Shown here: positions 1 to 8,654 of the stretch, in pieces
Layout of the letters: every line of letters begins with the position of its first letter
Position numbering within the stretch: position 1 is the first letter of the stretch
Assembly: GCA_024712425.1 (NCBI GenBank)
Contig: JAKRWE010000001.1
Coordinates: 26,955-90,954 of the forward strand
From: Chromatiales bacterium
GTDB lineage: Bacteria; Pseudomonadota; Gammaproteobacteria; Chromatiales; Chromatiaceae
Reading direction: 5' to 3'
Length of the DNA stretch: 64,000 bases
Made by a program: the position numbers and the translations under genes
Notes under the pieces: model-generated
Database searches by the model: none
Seen by the model: the letters and a program-made list of their open reading frames with translations, nothing else
Told to the model about the DNA's origin: nothing

Positions 1-116
1 ACCGACAGCGACACCTTCAGTTCGGGCGCGTTGCCCACGTAGGCGAGCCCCTGCGGGTTGCCGGCGGCGTCACGGGCGCCGATGTAGACGCGCCCCTGTC
101 CGGAAAAATAGGCCAT
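1..116 (-). CDS. phage tail tube / major tail protein-like, N-terminal part (runs off window start)
   Basis: Reverse translation MAYFSGQGRVYIGARDAAGNPQGLAYVGNAPELKVSLS; position after the tail-terminator gene fits a tail tube protein. Confidence 0.5.
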   Translation of the reverse strand, partial: MAYFSGQGRVYIGARDAAGNPQGLAYVGNAPELKVSLS

Positions 117-118
117 GG

Positions 119-283
119 TCAGTCTCCTTTACGCGAAGGTTGCTTGATGGGCTCGGGGGTTGCCGCCCTGGCGACCTTGAGGTCGATCAGCCACTTGGCC
201 GAGGTCTCGTCGAGGTCGAGGCGCTCCCCGGGTAAATGGCGCTTGCCGGCATGGGTATGCGGCTTCAACAGTTCGATCTTCAT
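119..283 (-). CDS. small phage protein between tail terminator and tail tube genes
   Basis: MKIELLKPHTHAGKRHLPGERLDLDETSAKWLIDLKVARAATPEPIKQPSRKGD; compact gene in the tail module. Confidence 0.5.
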   Translation of the reverse strand: MKIELLKPHTHAGKRHLPGERLDLDETSAKWLIDLKVARAATPEPIKQPSRKGD

Positions 284-289
284 GGGGTT

Positions 290-658
290 TCATCCTCTCT
301 GGGTGAGGTCATGGGCACGGGTGCGGTAGCGGATCGCGTAGCGGGCGGGGATGGCAGCCACCTTGCTGTCGGCGTCCTCCACCTCTCATTCGCAGTCGAG
401 CTCGAGTACGGCCAGCGCGAGCCCGTTCAGGCCCGGGTCGTTCATGAGCGCCGCGTGGGCCGTGACCAGCAGCGCGTCGGCCTCGGTCTCCGGCGCCGCC
501 GGTGGCACCGCGCGGGCCAGCGCCACCACCCGGATCACCAGCTCCCGCTCGACCCGGTCGTTGGGCCGGTCGACCACCTCGGCGCCCAGGGGCGCGAGAC
601 TCGCGGCAATACGGCTCACCGCCGCTTGCAGGATCTGCTTGCGGATGGAATTGGGCAT
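290..658 (-). pseudogene. phage tail terminator (gpU-like), interrupted by in-frame TGA
   Basis: MPNSIRKQILQAAVSRIAASLAPLG...AVLELDCE-TGA(386-388)-EVEDADSKVAAIPARYAIRYRTRAHDLTQRG; the same frame continues to 290. Confidence 0.6.
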
Positions 659-665
659 GGCGGGT

Positions 666-947
666 TCAGAGACGGGTCAGCGTGGCCCGGCACTCGGTGC
701 CATCATTGAGGGCGTGGACCTCGCGCACCCGGTAGGTATGGCCGCCGATCTGCACCGTGTCGCCGGCCGCGAGTGCCGGAAGGCGCGATGCCGGGTAGCG
801 GATGGCGTACTCGGTGGAGAGCGCGAGCCCGTCGAGCACGGGCTCGTCCGGGGCCCGGAACTCGGCCATGACGGCGGCGCCGCTGACGATCACCTCGGTG
901 AGCAGGCCGGCGGCAGTTGCGGCGTCGTAGAGCTCGGTCACTTCCAT
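666..947 (-). CDS. phage head-tail joining protein (gpFII-like)
   Basis: MEVTELYDAATAAGLLTEVIVSGAAVMAEFRAPDEPV...; size and position between capsid and tail terminator. Confidence 0.55.
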   Translation of the reverse strand: MEVTELYDAATAAGLLTEVIVSGAAVMAEFRAPDEPVLDGLALSTEYAIRYPASRLPALAAGDTVQIGGHTYRVREVHALNDGTECRATLTRL

Positions 948-2227
948 CAGGCAGCGGTCACCTTGACCAATACGCCGGGCCGGTGGCACATGGGCAGCGG
1001 ATTGCTCTGGGTGTGCAGATCGGTGCCCCGGTCGAACTTGCGCGGCTCCTGCTTGGCGTACAGCGGCCGGCCGAGGGTGTTGGCAGTCTCGTTGAAGTCT
1101 GCCGGCGCGAAATAGGTGGCGAAGGTGTCCACCGTGCCGAGCGGGAAACAGTGTCCTTCACCCGCGGCGATGAAGCGGCGGGTGTTGCCGTCGGCGTCCA
1201 CCGCCTGGCCGCGGTATTCCTCGAAGGTGATGCCAGCGAAGGTGAAGCCCGCGCGCATGTCGGAGCGCAGGGCCGCACCGTCCTGCCAGCGCTCGTAGGC
1301 CTTCTCCACCTTGGGGTGCGAGGTGAGCGCGTCGAAGAACTCCTCGGAGACCAGGCAGTGGATGCCGGTCATGCGCTCGCCCTTGAGGTTGTCCTCCAGG
1401 TGGCGCTTGATGTCGAGGCACTTCTTCTTGACGTCGGTGTTGGCGTTGCCCAGGTTGAAGTTGACCACCTTCGGAGTGATGCCGAACTCCTGGTACAGGT
1501 CGTAGAGCGTGGAGCCGTCGGCGTCCAGGATCACGCCCTTGAGCGCTCCCATGCGCAGATGCTCGAGGGTGATGGCGTGCTTGTTACGCATGGTCTGCAG
1601 ATGCTCGGCCATCACCTGGGCGATCGTCTGCACCTCGGACTCGGAGCCGAAGGCGCGTACGCCCTGGACCTCCTCGGGCAATACCACGTCGTCGTGGGGG
1701 ATGTGCGGGATGGTAAAGGTGCGAAGGGCCCGCTTGCCGCGCTTGCCCACAGTGCCCGGGGCGCCCACCGGCAGGGTCGGCAGCAGGGTCAGCACGCCGT
1801 TCTTCTCCTCCACCGCGATGGAGCGGAAGCGTACCGGCTTCTCGGGCATCAGGCCCATCTGCTCCAGCCGGCCGTAGTTGTTGGGCAGCAGGTTGATGGC
1901 GGCGGCCTTCTCGGCGTTGGTGATCCCGGCGGGCCACACGAGGGCGTGATCGGCGACGATGGCGTGGCGGGTGAGCAGGATGCCGTCGTCACGATCGCCG
2001 GCAGTAGCGTCCACCGGCTCCAGCAGCACGCCGGCGGCGGTCTGGCTGCCGTCGGTGGCCGCGGGGTCCAGCGCCTTCACCTTGCCGGTGGCAGCAACGA
2101 TGCCCACCACCGCGCCCAGAGCAAGGTTCTGGCCGGAAGCCACGGTGACCTGGTCGCGGGAATAGAGATTGGGGGCCTCGTACTTGAGCAGGTCCCCGAG
2201 GTTCATGCCTTCGGTGATCACGGGCAT
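947..2227 (-). CDS. fused head decoration protein + major capsid protein (gpE family)
   Basis: N-terminal ~105-110 aa resembles a decoration protein (MPVITEGMNLGDLLKYEAPNLYSRDQVTV...HALVWPAGITNAEKAA); the rest resembles phage major capsid protein E (INLLPNNYGRLEQMGLMPEKPVRFRSIAVEEKNGVLTLLPT...). Confidence 0.75.
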   Translation of the reverse strand: MPVITEGMNLGDLLKYEAPNLYSRDQVTVASGQNLALGAVVGIVAATGKVKALDPAATDGSQTAAGVLLEPVDATAGDRDDGILLTRHAIVADHALVWPAGITNAEKAAAINLLPNNYGRLEQMGLMPEKPVRFRSIAVEEKNGVLTLLPTLPVGAPGTVGKRGKRALRTFTIPHIPHDDVVLPEEVQGVRAFGSESEVQTIAQVMAEHLQTMRNKHAITLEHLRMGALKGVILDADGSTLYDLYQEFGITPKVVNFNLGNANTDVKKKCLDIKRHLEDNLKGERMTGIHCLVSEEFFDALTSHPKVEKAYERWQDGAALRSDMRAGFTFAGITFEEYRGQAVDADGNTRRFIAAGEGHCFPLGTVDTFATYFAPADFNETANTLGRPLYAKQEPRKFDRGTDLHTQSNPLPMCHRPGVLVKVTAA

Positions 2228-2228
2228 C

Positions 2229-3422
2229 TCACACCTCCTTGGCCGCGCGCTGGCGGGCGGCGGCTACGACGGGGTTGTCATCAAGACTTGCGGCAGAATT
2301 CCGCCGCTGCGGGTCGATGTGGCTGGCGATCTCGGGCGCCTGGGCGCGGTATTCGAGCAGGGCCTCGCGTACTGCCTCCTGGGTCATGCCCTGCGCGAGA
2401 AAGCCCGCGGTCTTTTCCGGGCAGCCGGCGAGCAGGCAGAGATCGGCGATGGCCTGGGCCTCATTACGGGCAGCCTCTACCGCCGCGGCGATCTCGGCTG
2501 CGGCCAGTTCTTTCGGATCCGCTGCCACAGGGTCGTGAGCAGCGGGATCAGGGTCATGGTGCTCCATGGTCGGTGCCTCCTGGGGTTGGGGTAAGGTCGT
2601 GTGAATCGGCGTTGAAAGTTCGGTACGCATGGCCGCGATGGCGTCACGCAGGGTGCCCACCCGGTCGGCGAGCCCCGCGGCCACCGCGTCGCCGCCGAAG
2701 TAGAGCCGCGCCTGGGTATCCCGCACCGCCTCGACGGTGAGCCCCCGGTGCTGGGCCACCGACTCGGTGAAGATGCCGTAGAGTCGATCCACCTCGGCCT
2801 GCAGCGCCGCGCGGGCGCCGTCCGAGAGCGGCGCGTGGGGGCTGAAGTCATTCTTGTGGCTTCCGGCGTAGACGGCGGTGAAGCGGTAGCCGTCCTGTTC
2901 GTCCTTTCGCGACTGGTCGGCGTGCATGGCGATGACGCCGATGGAGCCGACGCCGCCGGTGGGGGTGACGAACACCTCGTCGCTTGCTGCCGCCAAGGCG
3001 TAGGCGGCGGAGAAGGCCTGGTCGTTGGCAACGGCCCAGACGGGCTTGTCACGCGTGGCGGCGCGGATGCGCTCGGCCAGTTCGAAGACGCCGCCGGCCT
3101 CGCCGCCCGGGCTGTCGATGTCCAGCACGATGCCGGCCACCGCCCGGTCGATCTGAGCCCCGATCTCCTGGTAGCTGGCAAGCCCCGAGGCCGCCTCCAG
3201 CCCCAGCGCGCGGCGCACCAGGGTTCCGTGGATCGGGATCACGGCGATGTCGCACTGTCGGGAGACGGACGGCACTCGCGGCGCCGGCACGGGCGCGGCG
3301 CTCTCGGTTTCCGGCCAGCCGACGCGAGGGCCCAGCACGGCGAGGATTGCGTCCAGCTTGGCGCGATGGATCAGCAGCGGCGTGTTGAACAGCCGCGCGG
3401 CGATGTGAGGCAACGGGTTCAC
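2229..3422 (-). CDS. S49-family head maturation protease / scaffold (gpC-like)
   Basis: SppA/ClpP-type motifs IVLDIDSPGGEAGG, AFSAAYALAAASDEVFVTPTGGVGSIGV; GTG start at 3422. Confidence 0.85.
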   Translation of the reverse strand: MNPLPHIAARLFNTPLLIHRAKLDAILAVLGPRVGWPETESAAPVPAPRVPSVSRQCDIAVIPIHGTLVRRALGLEAASGLASYQEIGAQIDRAVAGIVLDIDSPGGEAGGVFELAERIRAATRDKPVWAVANDQAFSAAYALAAASDEVFVTPTGGVGSIGVIAMHADQSRKDEQDGYRFTAVYAGSHKNDFSPHAPLSDGARAALQAEVDRLYGIFTESVAQHRGLTVEAVRDTQARLYFGGDAVAAGLADRVGTLRDAIAAMRTELSTPIHTTLPQPQEAPTMEHHDPDPAAHDPVAADPKELAAAEIAAAVEAARNEAQAIADLCLLAGCPEKTAGFLAQGMTQEAVREALLEYRAQAPEIASHIDPQRRNSAASLDDNPVVAAARQRAAKEV

Positions 3423-4884
3423 GGGTTGTTGGGTCCTTGCGAGGGATTGCGATTGCCGGCGCCCGGCGAATGTCTGGGATCGGAGTCGAACACCAGTCCC
3501 AGCTCGTCGGCGCGCTGGTTGTCCGCGGCGATCTCGCGATCCACGTCCTCGGCGTCGTAGCCGAAGGCGGAAATCGCCTCGGAGCGGCTCATGAGCCCGG
3601 CGCGGATGGCGGTGAGCAGCGCCTTGAACTCCTTCTCGGGATCCACCCACTGCCAGCCCAGCGGGATCCACTTGCAGTTGAGGTAGTCCCGCCGGCGGCG
3701 GGCGAAGTCGGGCAACGGCAGCGCGCCTTCCAGCGCCGCCTGCTCCATCCAGGCCCGCCAGACCGGGCGGCAGAACTGGCGCACGATCACGCCGTGCTGG
3801 ATCGCCTCGCAGCGGCGCCGGAACTCCAGCAGCCCGCGCGGATGCTGGAGTAGTTCACGCCGGTGAGGTCCCCGGTCAGCTGCTCGTAGGTGACGCCGAT
3901 GGCGGCGGCCACCGCGCGGAACTGGGTGCGCAGGAACTCCGAGTAGGAACCGCCCACGTCGGCCGGGTCGGAGAACTTGACGTCCTCGCCGGGCTCCAGA
4001 ATCTGCAGGGTGCCGGGTTCGAGTCCGGCCAGCGCCACGCCGGAGGCATCCGCATCAGTTTCGCCCATGAGGTTGTCCTCCGGGCTCTGGCGGGTGATGA
4101 AACCGGCGAACATGGCGGCGGTTTTCTTGCGCACCAGTTCGGCGTCGTCGTACTGGTCGAGCTCGTTGAGCTTGACCAGCGCCCGCGAGAGCCAGGGCTC
4201 GCCCCGGATCTGTCCCGGCCGCAGGGGCCGGAACAGATGGATGATCTCGGTCGCCGGCACCCGCACGGTTTCCATGTCGGCGCTGCCGGCGGGGCTCAAC
4301 GCGCCGTCCTCCGGGTGGACGCGATAGAGGTGGTAGGCAACGCGCCGGCCCAGCCGGTCGAACTCGATGCCGGCGCGGATCCGGTTGCCGTTGGGCGCCT
4401 CGGTGTTCAGGGTCAACGGCAGATGCTCGGGTTCGAGCAGTTGCAGCTGGAGCGGCACCGACAGGCCGTCCTCGGGGCGACGGGGGCGCAGCCGCACGAG
4501 GGATTCGCCGCCTTCCAGCATGGCCCGGCAGGCGAGCGCCTGCAGGCCGTAGAAGTCGGTGAGCCCCGCGCTGTCCGCCTCCTCGGTCCAGACCCACCAC
4601 AACGACTGGATCGCCTTGCGCAGTTCGGCATCCTCGACCAGGCTCTGCGGCTTGATGCCGGTGCCGACGGCGTTGGCCACGAAGGCCTCGACGGCGGCCG
4701 AGGCCCAGGCGTTGCGGCGCACCAGGTCGCGGGACTTGGCGCGCAGCTCGCTGTTCGTGGCCAACATGGCGGCCACCGCGCCCGGATTGCCGGGCGTCCA
4801 GACGACACTGCGTCGCCCGCGGCCCGCCGCCTCGTGCACGGGCGGGCTCTTGAGCCGGCTGCGGATGCGCTGGAACCAGCCCAT
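3419..4884 (-). pseudogene. lambda-type portal protein (gpB family), frameshifted
   Basis: ORF 3787..4884 matches portal through TGDLTGVNYSSIRAG, then leaves frame; the continuation (LLEFRRRCEAIQHGVIVRQFCRPVWRAWMEQAAL...) is in the frame of ORF 3419..3790. Confidence 0.8.
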
Positions 4885-4885
4885 C

Positions 4886-5092
4886 TCAGAAGCCCTTGTC
4901 CGTGGTGACGCGGATCTGGCGCACCGGGGTCCGCCCCTGATCGCGGGCCAACTGGGCGTCGATCTCGCGCAGCGCCGCGCGCAGCTCCGCCACCGAGCGG
5001 TACTCCACCGTCTTGTCGCCGAAGGTCACGCGCCGTTCGCCCCGGGCCAGGGCGCGTTCCAGGGCCTCGCGATCGGCCTGGGTCCAGCCCAT
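4886..5092 (-). CDS. gpW-like head-tail connector
   Basis: MGWTQADREALERALARGERRVTFGDKTVEYRSVAELRAALREIDAQL; 68 aa between portal and terminase. Confidence 0.7.
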   Translation of the reverse strand: MGWTQADREALERALARGERRVTFGDKTVEYRSVAELRAALREIDAQLARDQGRTPVRQIRVTTDKGF

Positions 5093-5093
5093 C

Positions 5094-5549
5094 TCAGGCG
5101 CCTGCCAGCGCGGCCAGTTCCAGCACCAGGTCGGTCTGCACCACGTCCCCGTTCTGATACAGGGTGCGCACGAAACGTCCCACGGGACGCCCCCGGACAT
5201 TGAAGCTCGCCATCCCCGCGGTGGAGACGAACCGCGCCTCCATCGCAAACAGCAGGCCCGGGGCCGGCAGCCACAGGCTGCCGTCGAGAGAGGTCTGGAT
5301 CTGGAGGGCCTCCTTGGGCGAGGCCACCCCGTTCTTGCGCGCGATGAGGATCGTGTACGGATGCCCGTCGCCCAGATCGAGCGGCGTGGTGAGCGTCTGC
5401 GTGTTGTTGGCCATGCCGCCGACCGGATAGGTCACGGCCTGGCTCGGCGCGATCCGCAGCCTGCCGTTCGCGTCGCAGGCGAGCGCGCGCCGCTCGTCCG
5501 TGCTGGTGTCCGGGTTGTGGTAGATACCTTCGATGACGCTCATGCTCAA
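5094..5549 (-). CDS. hypothetical phage protein
   Basis: 151 aa ORF in the packaging operon, overlapping the terminase stop; family not recognised. Confidence 0.5.
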   Translation of the reverse strand: MSMSVIEGIYHNPDTSTDERRALACDANGRLRIAPSQAVTYPVGGMANNTQTLTTPLDLGDGHPYTILIARKNGVASPKEALQIQTSLDGSLWLPAPGLLFAMEARFVSTAGMASFNVRGRPVGRFVRTLYQNGDVVQTDLVLELAALAGA

Positions 5550-7333
5550 CTCATCCAGGAACTCTTGATGACGGTTCGCCCGCGCTGCCGGCGGTTCTTT
5601 TTCAATTCAGGATCGGGAGAGGGTTCCGTCGTCAGCTGGCGTTCCAGCTCCCGCCAGTGGCGCTCCTCGAAACGGTCGAGACCAGCGGCGGAAGCCGCGG
5701 CGCGGGCATAGACGTAGCAGTCGAGCGCCTCGTTGCGCTCGCGGATCTTCTGCCACTCGCGCACCGGGTAGCCGTTGCGGTTGCGCCGGGTGATCAGCTG
5801 CTCGGCGCAGAGCTGCTTGACGAACTCGGCGTCCACCTTGGGCAAATGGACGTAGCCCTCGGGATAGCGGATCTCGCCGTCGTCGAGCACCTCCACGCTC
5901 TTGCGCAGGTTGTTGTAGAACTCGAGCTTGGCGATACCGCCCGCGACCGCGAACACCTTGACGCCCCGGCGCAGCTTACGGCCGCCCAGGGTGACGTCCA
6001 CCGCCGTCGGGGTGCCGACCAGCGCCGCGCCCCGGGCGCCGCTCTCGTGGGTCCAGGTCTCGGCGAGCATCTCGGCCAGTCGCTTCCAGACCGCGTCGCG
6101 GGCGGTGTCGCCCATGAGCACCCGGTGCTCGACGAGCCACGCCTCCTTGCCGCGGCCGAAGGCCCAGACCGATGCCTCGATACGGTCCTTCTGCACGTCG
6201 GCGCCGCCCACCAGCAGCAGGCCGCCGGCGGGAACGGTACCGATGTGGTAATCCTCGCGCCGCTCCAGCAGGCGCTCCCAGTCGGGCGCCTCGCCTTCCT
6301 CCACCCATACCTCGCCCAGTTCGGTGTTCTTGAACGCCTTGAGCCGGGTGGCCGAGCCCTGCGCGGCCTCCCAGGCCGCAGCGATGTCGGCCCAGGAGCG
6401 CCAGCCCAGGGGACTGTAGAGCGAGGACGGGTGAAAGCCCACGGTCTTGCCCGCGTTCTCGGGCTTGGTTGCCCGCCACTCGCCGTGCTCGAGCATCCAG
6501 GTCTTGTGCGACTCGGCGATGGCCTCCTCGCAGGCCTCGCAGATGTATCGGGCCGTCTGCGGCTCGCCCCATTGCCAGCGCAGCTGCTCGAAGCGCAGCC
6601 ATTGCCTGTGGCCGCAGTGCGGACAGGGCACGAAGTACCGGCGCTGGTCGGAGGCCTCGAACTCCCGCTCGATGGGGCTCGCCCCCGCCACGGTGGGGGT
6701 GGAGGCGATGAAGATCTTGCGCCGGGCGAAGGTGCGCGTGCGCGCCTCGGCCAGGCGGATGGCGTCGCCTTCGCCCTCGACGTCGGCGGGATAGCCGTCC
6801 ACCTCGTCGAGAAAGAGGTGGCGCACCGGCATCGAGCGCAGCCCCACCGCGCTGTTGGCGCCGGTCATCACCAGCACGCCGCCGCGGAACTCCTTGGCCA
6901 GCACCGTGTTGCCGGCATCGCGGGATCGCGACGGGTTGACACGCTCGGAGAGCGCCGGCGACTCCTCGATCAGCGGATCGATGCGCTGCTTGGAGTTCCG
7001 CTTGGCCATCTCCACGGTGGGCGAGACGGCCATCATCGGCCCTGGGGCCAGATGGATGCAGTAGCCGATCCAGTTGTTGCCGCACTCGGTGCCGCCCACC
7101 TGCGCGCCCTTCATGAACACCACCCGCTCGGCAGGCGAGGACGGCGAGAGGCAGTCCATGATCTCCTTGAGATACGGCGTGCGCCGGGTGGACCAGCGGC
7201 CCGGCTCCGAAGCCGACTTGCTGGACAGCATCCGGTAGCGGTCGGCCCACTCGGAGACGGTGAGCAGCGGGTCGGGCGTCAGTCCTTCGCGCCAGGCGCG
7301 TTCGATGGCATCGGCGCCTTCATAGTCGAACAC
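5546..7333 (-). CDS. phage terminase large subunit (gpA family)
   Basis: YLKEIMDCLSPSSPAERVVFMKGAQVGGTECGNNWIGYCI; HLFLDEVDGYPADVEGEGDAIRLAEARTRTF; CPHCGHRQWLRFEQLRW; likely GTG start at 7333. Confidence 0.9.
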   Translation of the reverse strand: MFDYEGADAIERAWREGLTPDPLLTVSEWADRYRMLSSKSASEPGRWSTRRTPYLKEIMDCLSPSSPAERVVFMKGAQVGGTECGNNWIGYCIHLAPGPMMAVSPTVEMAKRNSKQRIDPLIEESPALSERVNPSRSRDAGNTVLAKEFRGGVLVMTGANSAVGLRSMPVRHLFLDEVDGYPADVEGEGDAIRLAEARTRTFARRKIFIASTPTVAGASPIEREFEASDQRRYFVPCPHCGHRQWLRFEQLRWQWGEPQTARYICEACEEAIAESHKTWMLEHGEWRATKPENAGKTVGFHPSSLYSPLGWRSWADIAAAWEAAQGSATRLKAFKNTELGEVWVEEGEAPDWERLLERREDYHIGTVPAGGLLLVGGADVQKDRIEASVWAFGRGKEAWLVEHRVLMGDTARDAVWKRLAEMLAETWTHESGARGAALVGTPTAVDVTLGGRKLRRGVKVFAVAGGIAKLEFYNNLRKSVEVLDDGEIRYPEGYVHLPKVDAEFVKQLCAEQLITRRNRNGYPVREWQKIRERNEALDCYVYARAAASAAGLDRFEERHWRELERQLTTEPSPDPELKKNRRQRGRTVIKSSWMS

Positions 7334-7341
7334 GGCGCATG

Positions 7342-7881
7342 TCAGTCCACCCTGGGGGCGGGATCCCCGAGTTCCTCGAGATGCCGGCACACCTCGCGCT
7401 CGAGCATCACGTGCAGGGCATGGGCGTCCACGCCCAGCTCCGCCGCCATCTGGCTCGAGACCCGGGCGGGCCAGTTGAGCCAGGCGTCGCGTTCGGCCCG
7501 CGCCAGCTTGAACACATGGGCGAGCGCCTTCGCCCGATCCACCAGCTCCCCCTTGAGGCGGGCGAGCCGGACCTTGGCGGTCTGGGCCTTGAGCACCTCG
7601 TTGGCGGTTCGCGCCTGCAACAGCGTCGTGCCGCCCGAGGGCAGCGCCGACTCGCCGGTGGCCTCGCGAACGGCGTTGACGGCATCGACAGGCACCGCCT
7701 TCTGTTGGCGTTGCCCGCGCTGCTGGGCGCTATCGGTATTGGCCGCCCACTCGGCGTCCGCCTTTTGCGGATCGATGGTCCCGTCCGGCTCTGGGGTGAT
7801 GCGCCCGGTCTTGATCGCCTTGCGCACGGCGGCGTCGGAAACGCCGCGGTGGCGGGCATAGGCGCGGATCGAGATACCCAT
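7342..7881 (-). CDS. terminase small subunit / Nu1-like DNA packaging protein
   Basis: MGISIRAYARHRGVSDAAVRKAIKTGRITPEPDGTIDPQKADAEW; immediately upstream of the large terminase. Confidence 0.7.
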   Translation of the reverse strand: MGISIRAYARHRGVSDAAVRKAIKTGRITPEPDGTIDPQKADAEWAANTDSAQQRGQRQQKAVPVDAVNAVREATGESALPSGGTTLLQARTANEVLKAQTAKVRLARLKGELVDRAKALAHVFKLARAERDAWLNWPARVSSQMAAELGVDAHALHVMLEREVCRHLEELGDPAPRVD

Positions 7882-8039
7882 CGTGCATCCTGTTGATCAA
7901 GAAGGAAAATTGTTCGGAATAGGACTTGATAAGCGGGCCAAATGAAGCGTTGATGTTCAGGACGAACGAATGCCGCGGAGCCCATGGATGGGCGGGAGCG
8001 GCCATGTCCACACGGTCAAGCACAACGGGAGAGACGGAC

Positions 8040-8219
8040 ATGAACGCCAACACCACCGAGAAACGCTACGAAATCACCTTCCCCGGTCAGGCGCCCATGC
8101 GGCTGGCCAAGGACCAGATCCTCTCGCCGACCCTGCGCCGGGCCATCGACAGCATCGAACGGGAGCCGGCCTGTATCGGCGTCACCCTGAAGAACGGTAT
8201 CCAGATCAACGTCGCATAA
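8040..8219 (+). CDS. small hypothetical protein
   Basis: MNANTTEKRYEITFPGQAPMRLAKDQILSPTLRRAIDSIEREPACIGVTLKNGIQINVA. Confidence 0.5.
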   Translation: MNANTTEKRYEITFPGQAPMRLAKDQILSPTLRRAIDSIEREPACIGVTLKNGIQINVA

Positions 8220-8232
8220 GGAGGACAGATCG

Positions 8233-8651
8233 ATGAAACTCACTGCCACCCAGGAACGCATCCTTCACGCCGCCGCCGGACGCCCCAGCGGCGACATCGA
8301 GCCGCTGCCGCCAACGTGAATGCCGGCATCCGCCAGCGGGTGATCGACGGGCTGCTCAAGCGCGGACTGATCGAATTCAAAGGCGGCTATCACCGCATCA
8401 GCGCGGCCGGCTTTGAGGCCATCGGCAAGGCGCCGCGCTCCGGGAGCTACCGGAGCGGCACCAAGCAGGCGCGGATGATCGAGCTGATGCGCCGGCCCGA
8501 GGGCGCCAGCATCGACGAGATCGCCCAGGAGACCGGCTGGATGCCCCATACGGTGCGCGGCACCATGACCAACGCGCTCAAGAAGCGTCTCGGGATGACC
8601 ATCGTTTCGCACAAGGACGAAGGCCAGCCGCGTCGTTACCGGATCGCCTGA
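8233..8651 (+). pseudogene. DUF3489-type protein, frameshifted near the N-terminus
   Basis: ATG at 8233 gives MKLTATQERILHAAAGRPSGDIEPLPPT then TGA (8317-8319); the -1 frame continues NVNAGIRQRVIDGLLKRGLIEFKGGYHRIS...KQARMIELMRRPEGASIDEIAQETGWMPHTVRGTMTNALKKRLG. Confidence 0.65.
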
Positions 8652-8654
8652 TCC

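Noticed and set aside
917-2740. 607-aa plus-strand ORF opposite capsid/protease genes
   Set aside because: Antisense to recognisable phage structural genes; shadow ORF.
5657-7861. 734-aa plus-strand ORF opposite terminase
   Set aside because: Antisense to terminase large and small subunits; no protein-like motifs.
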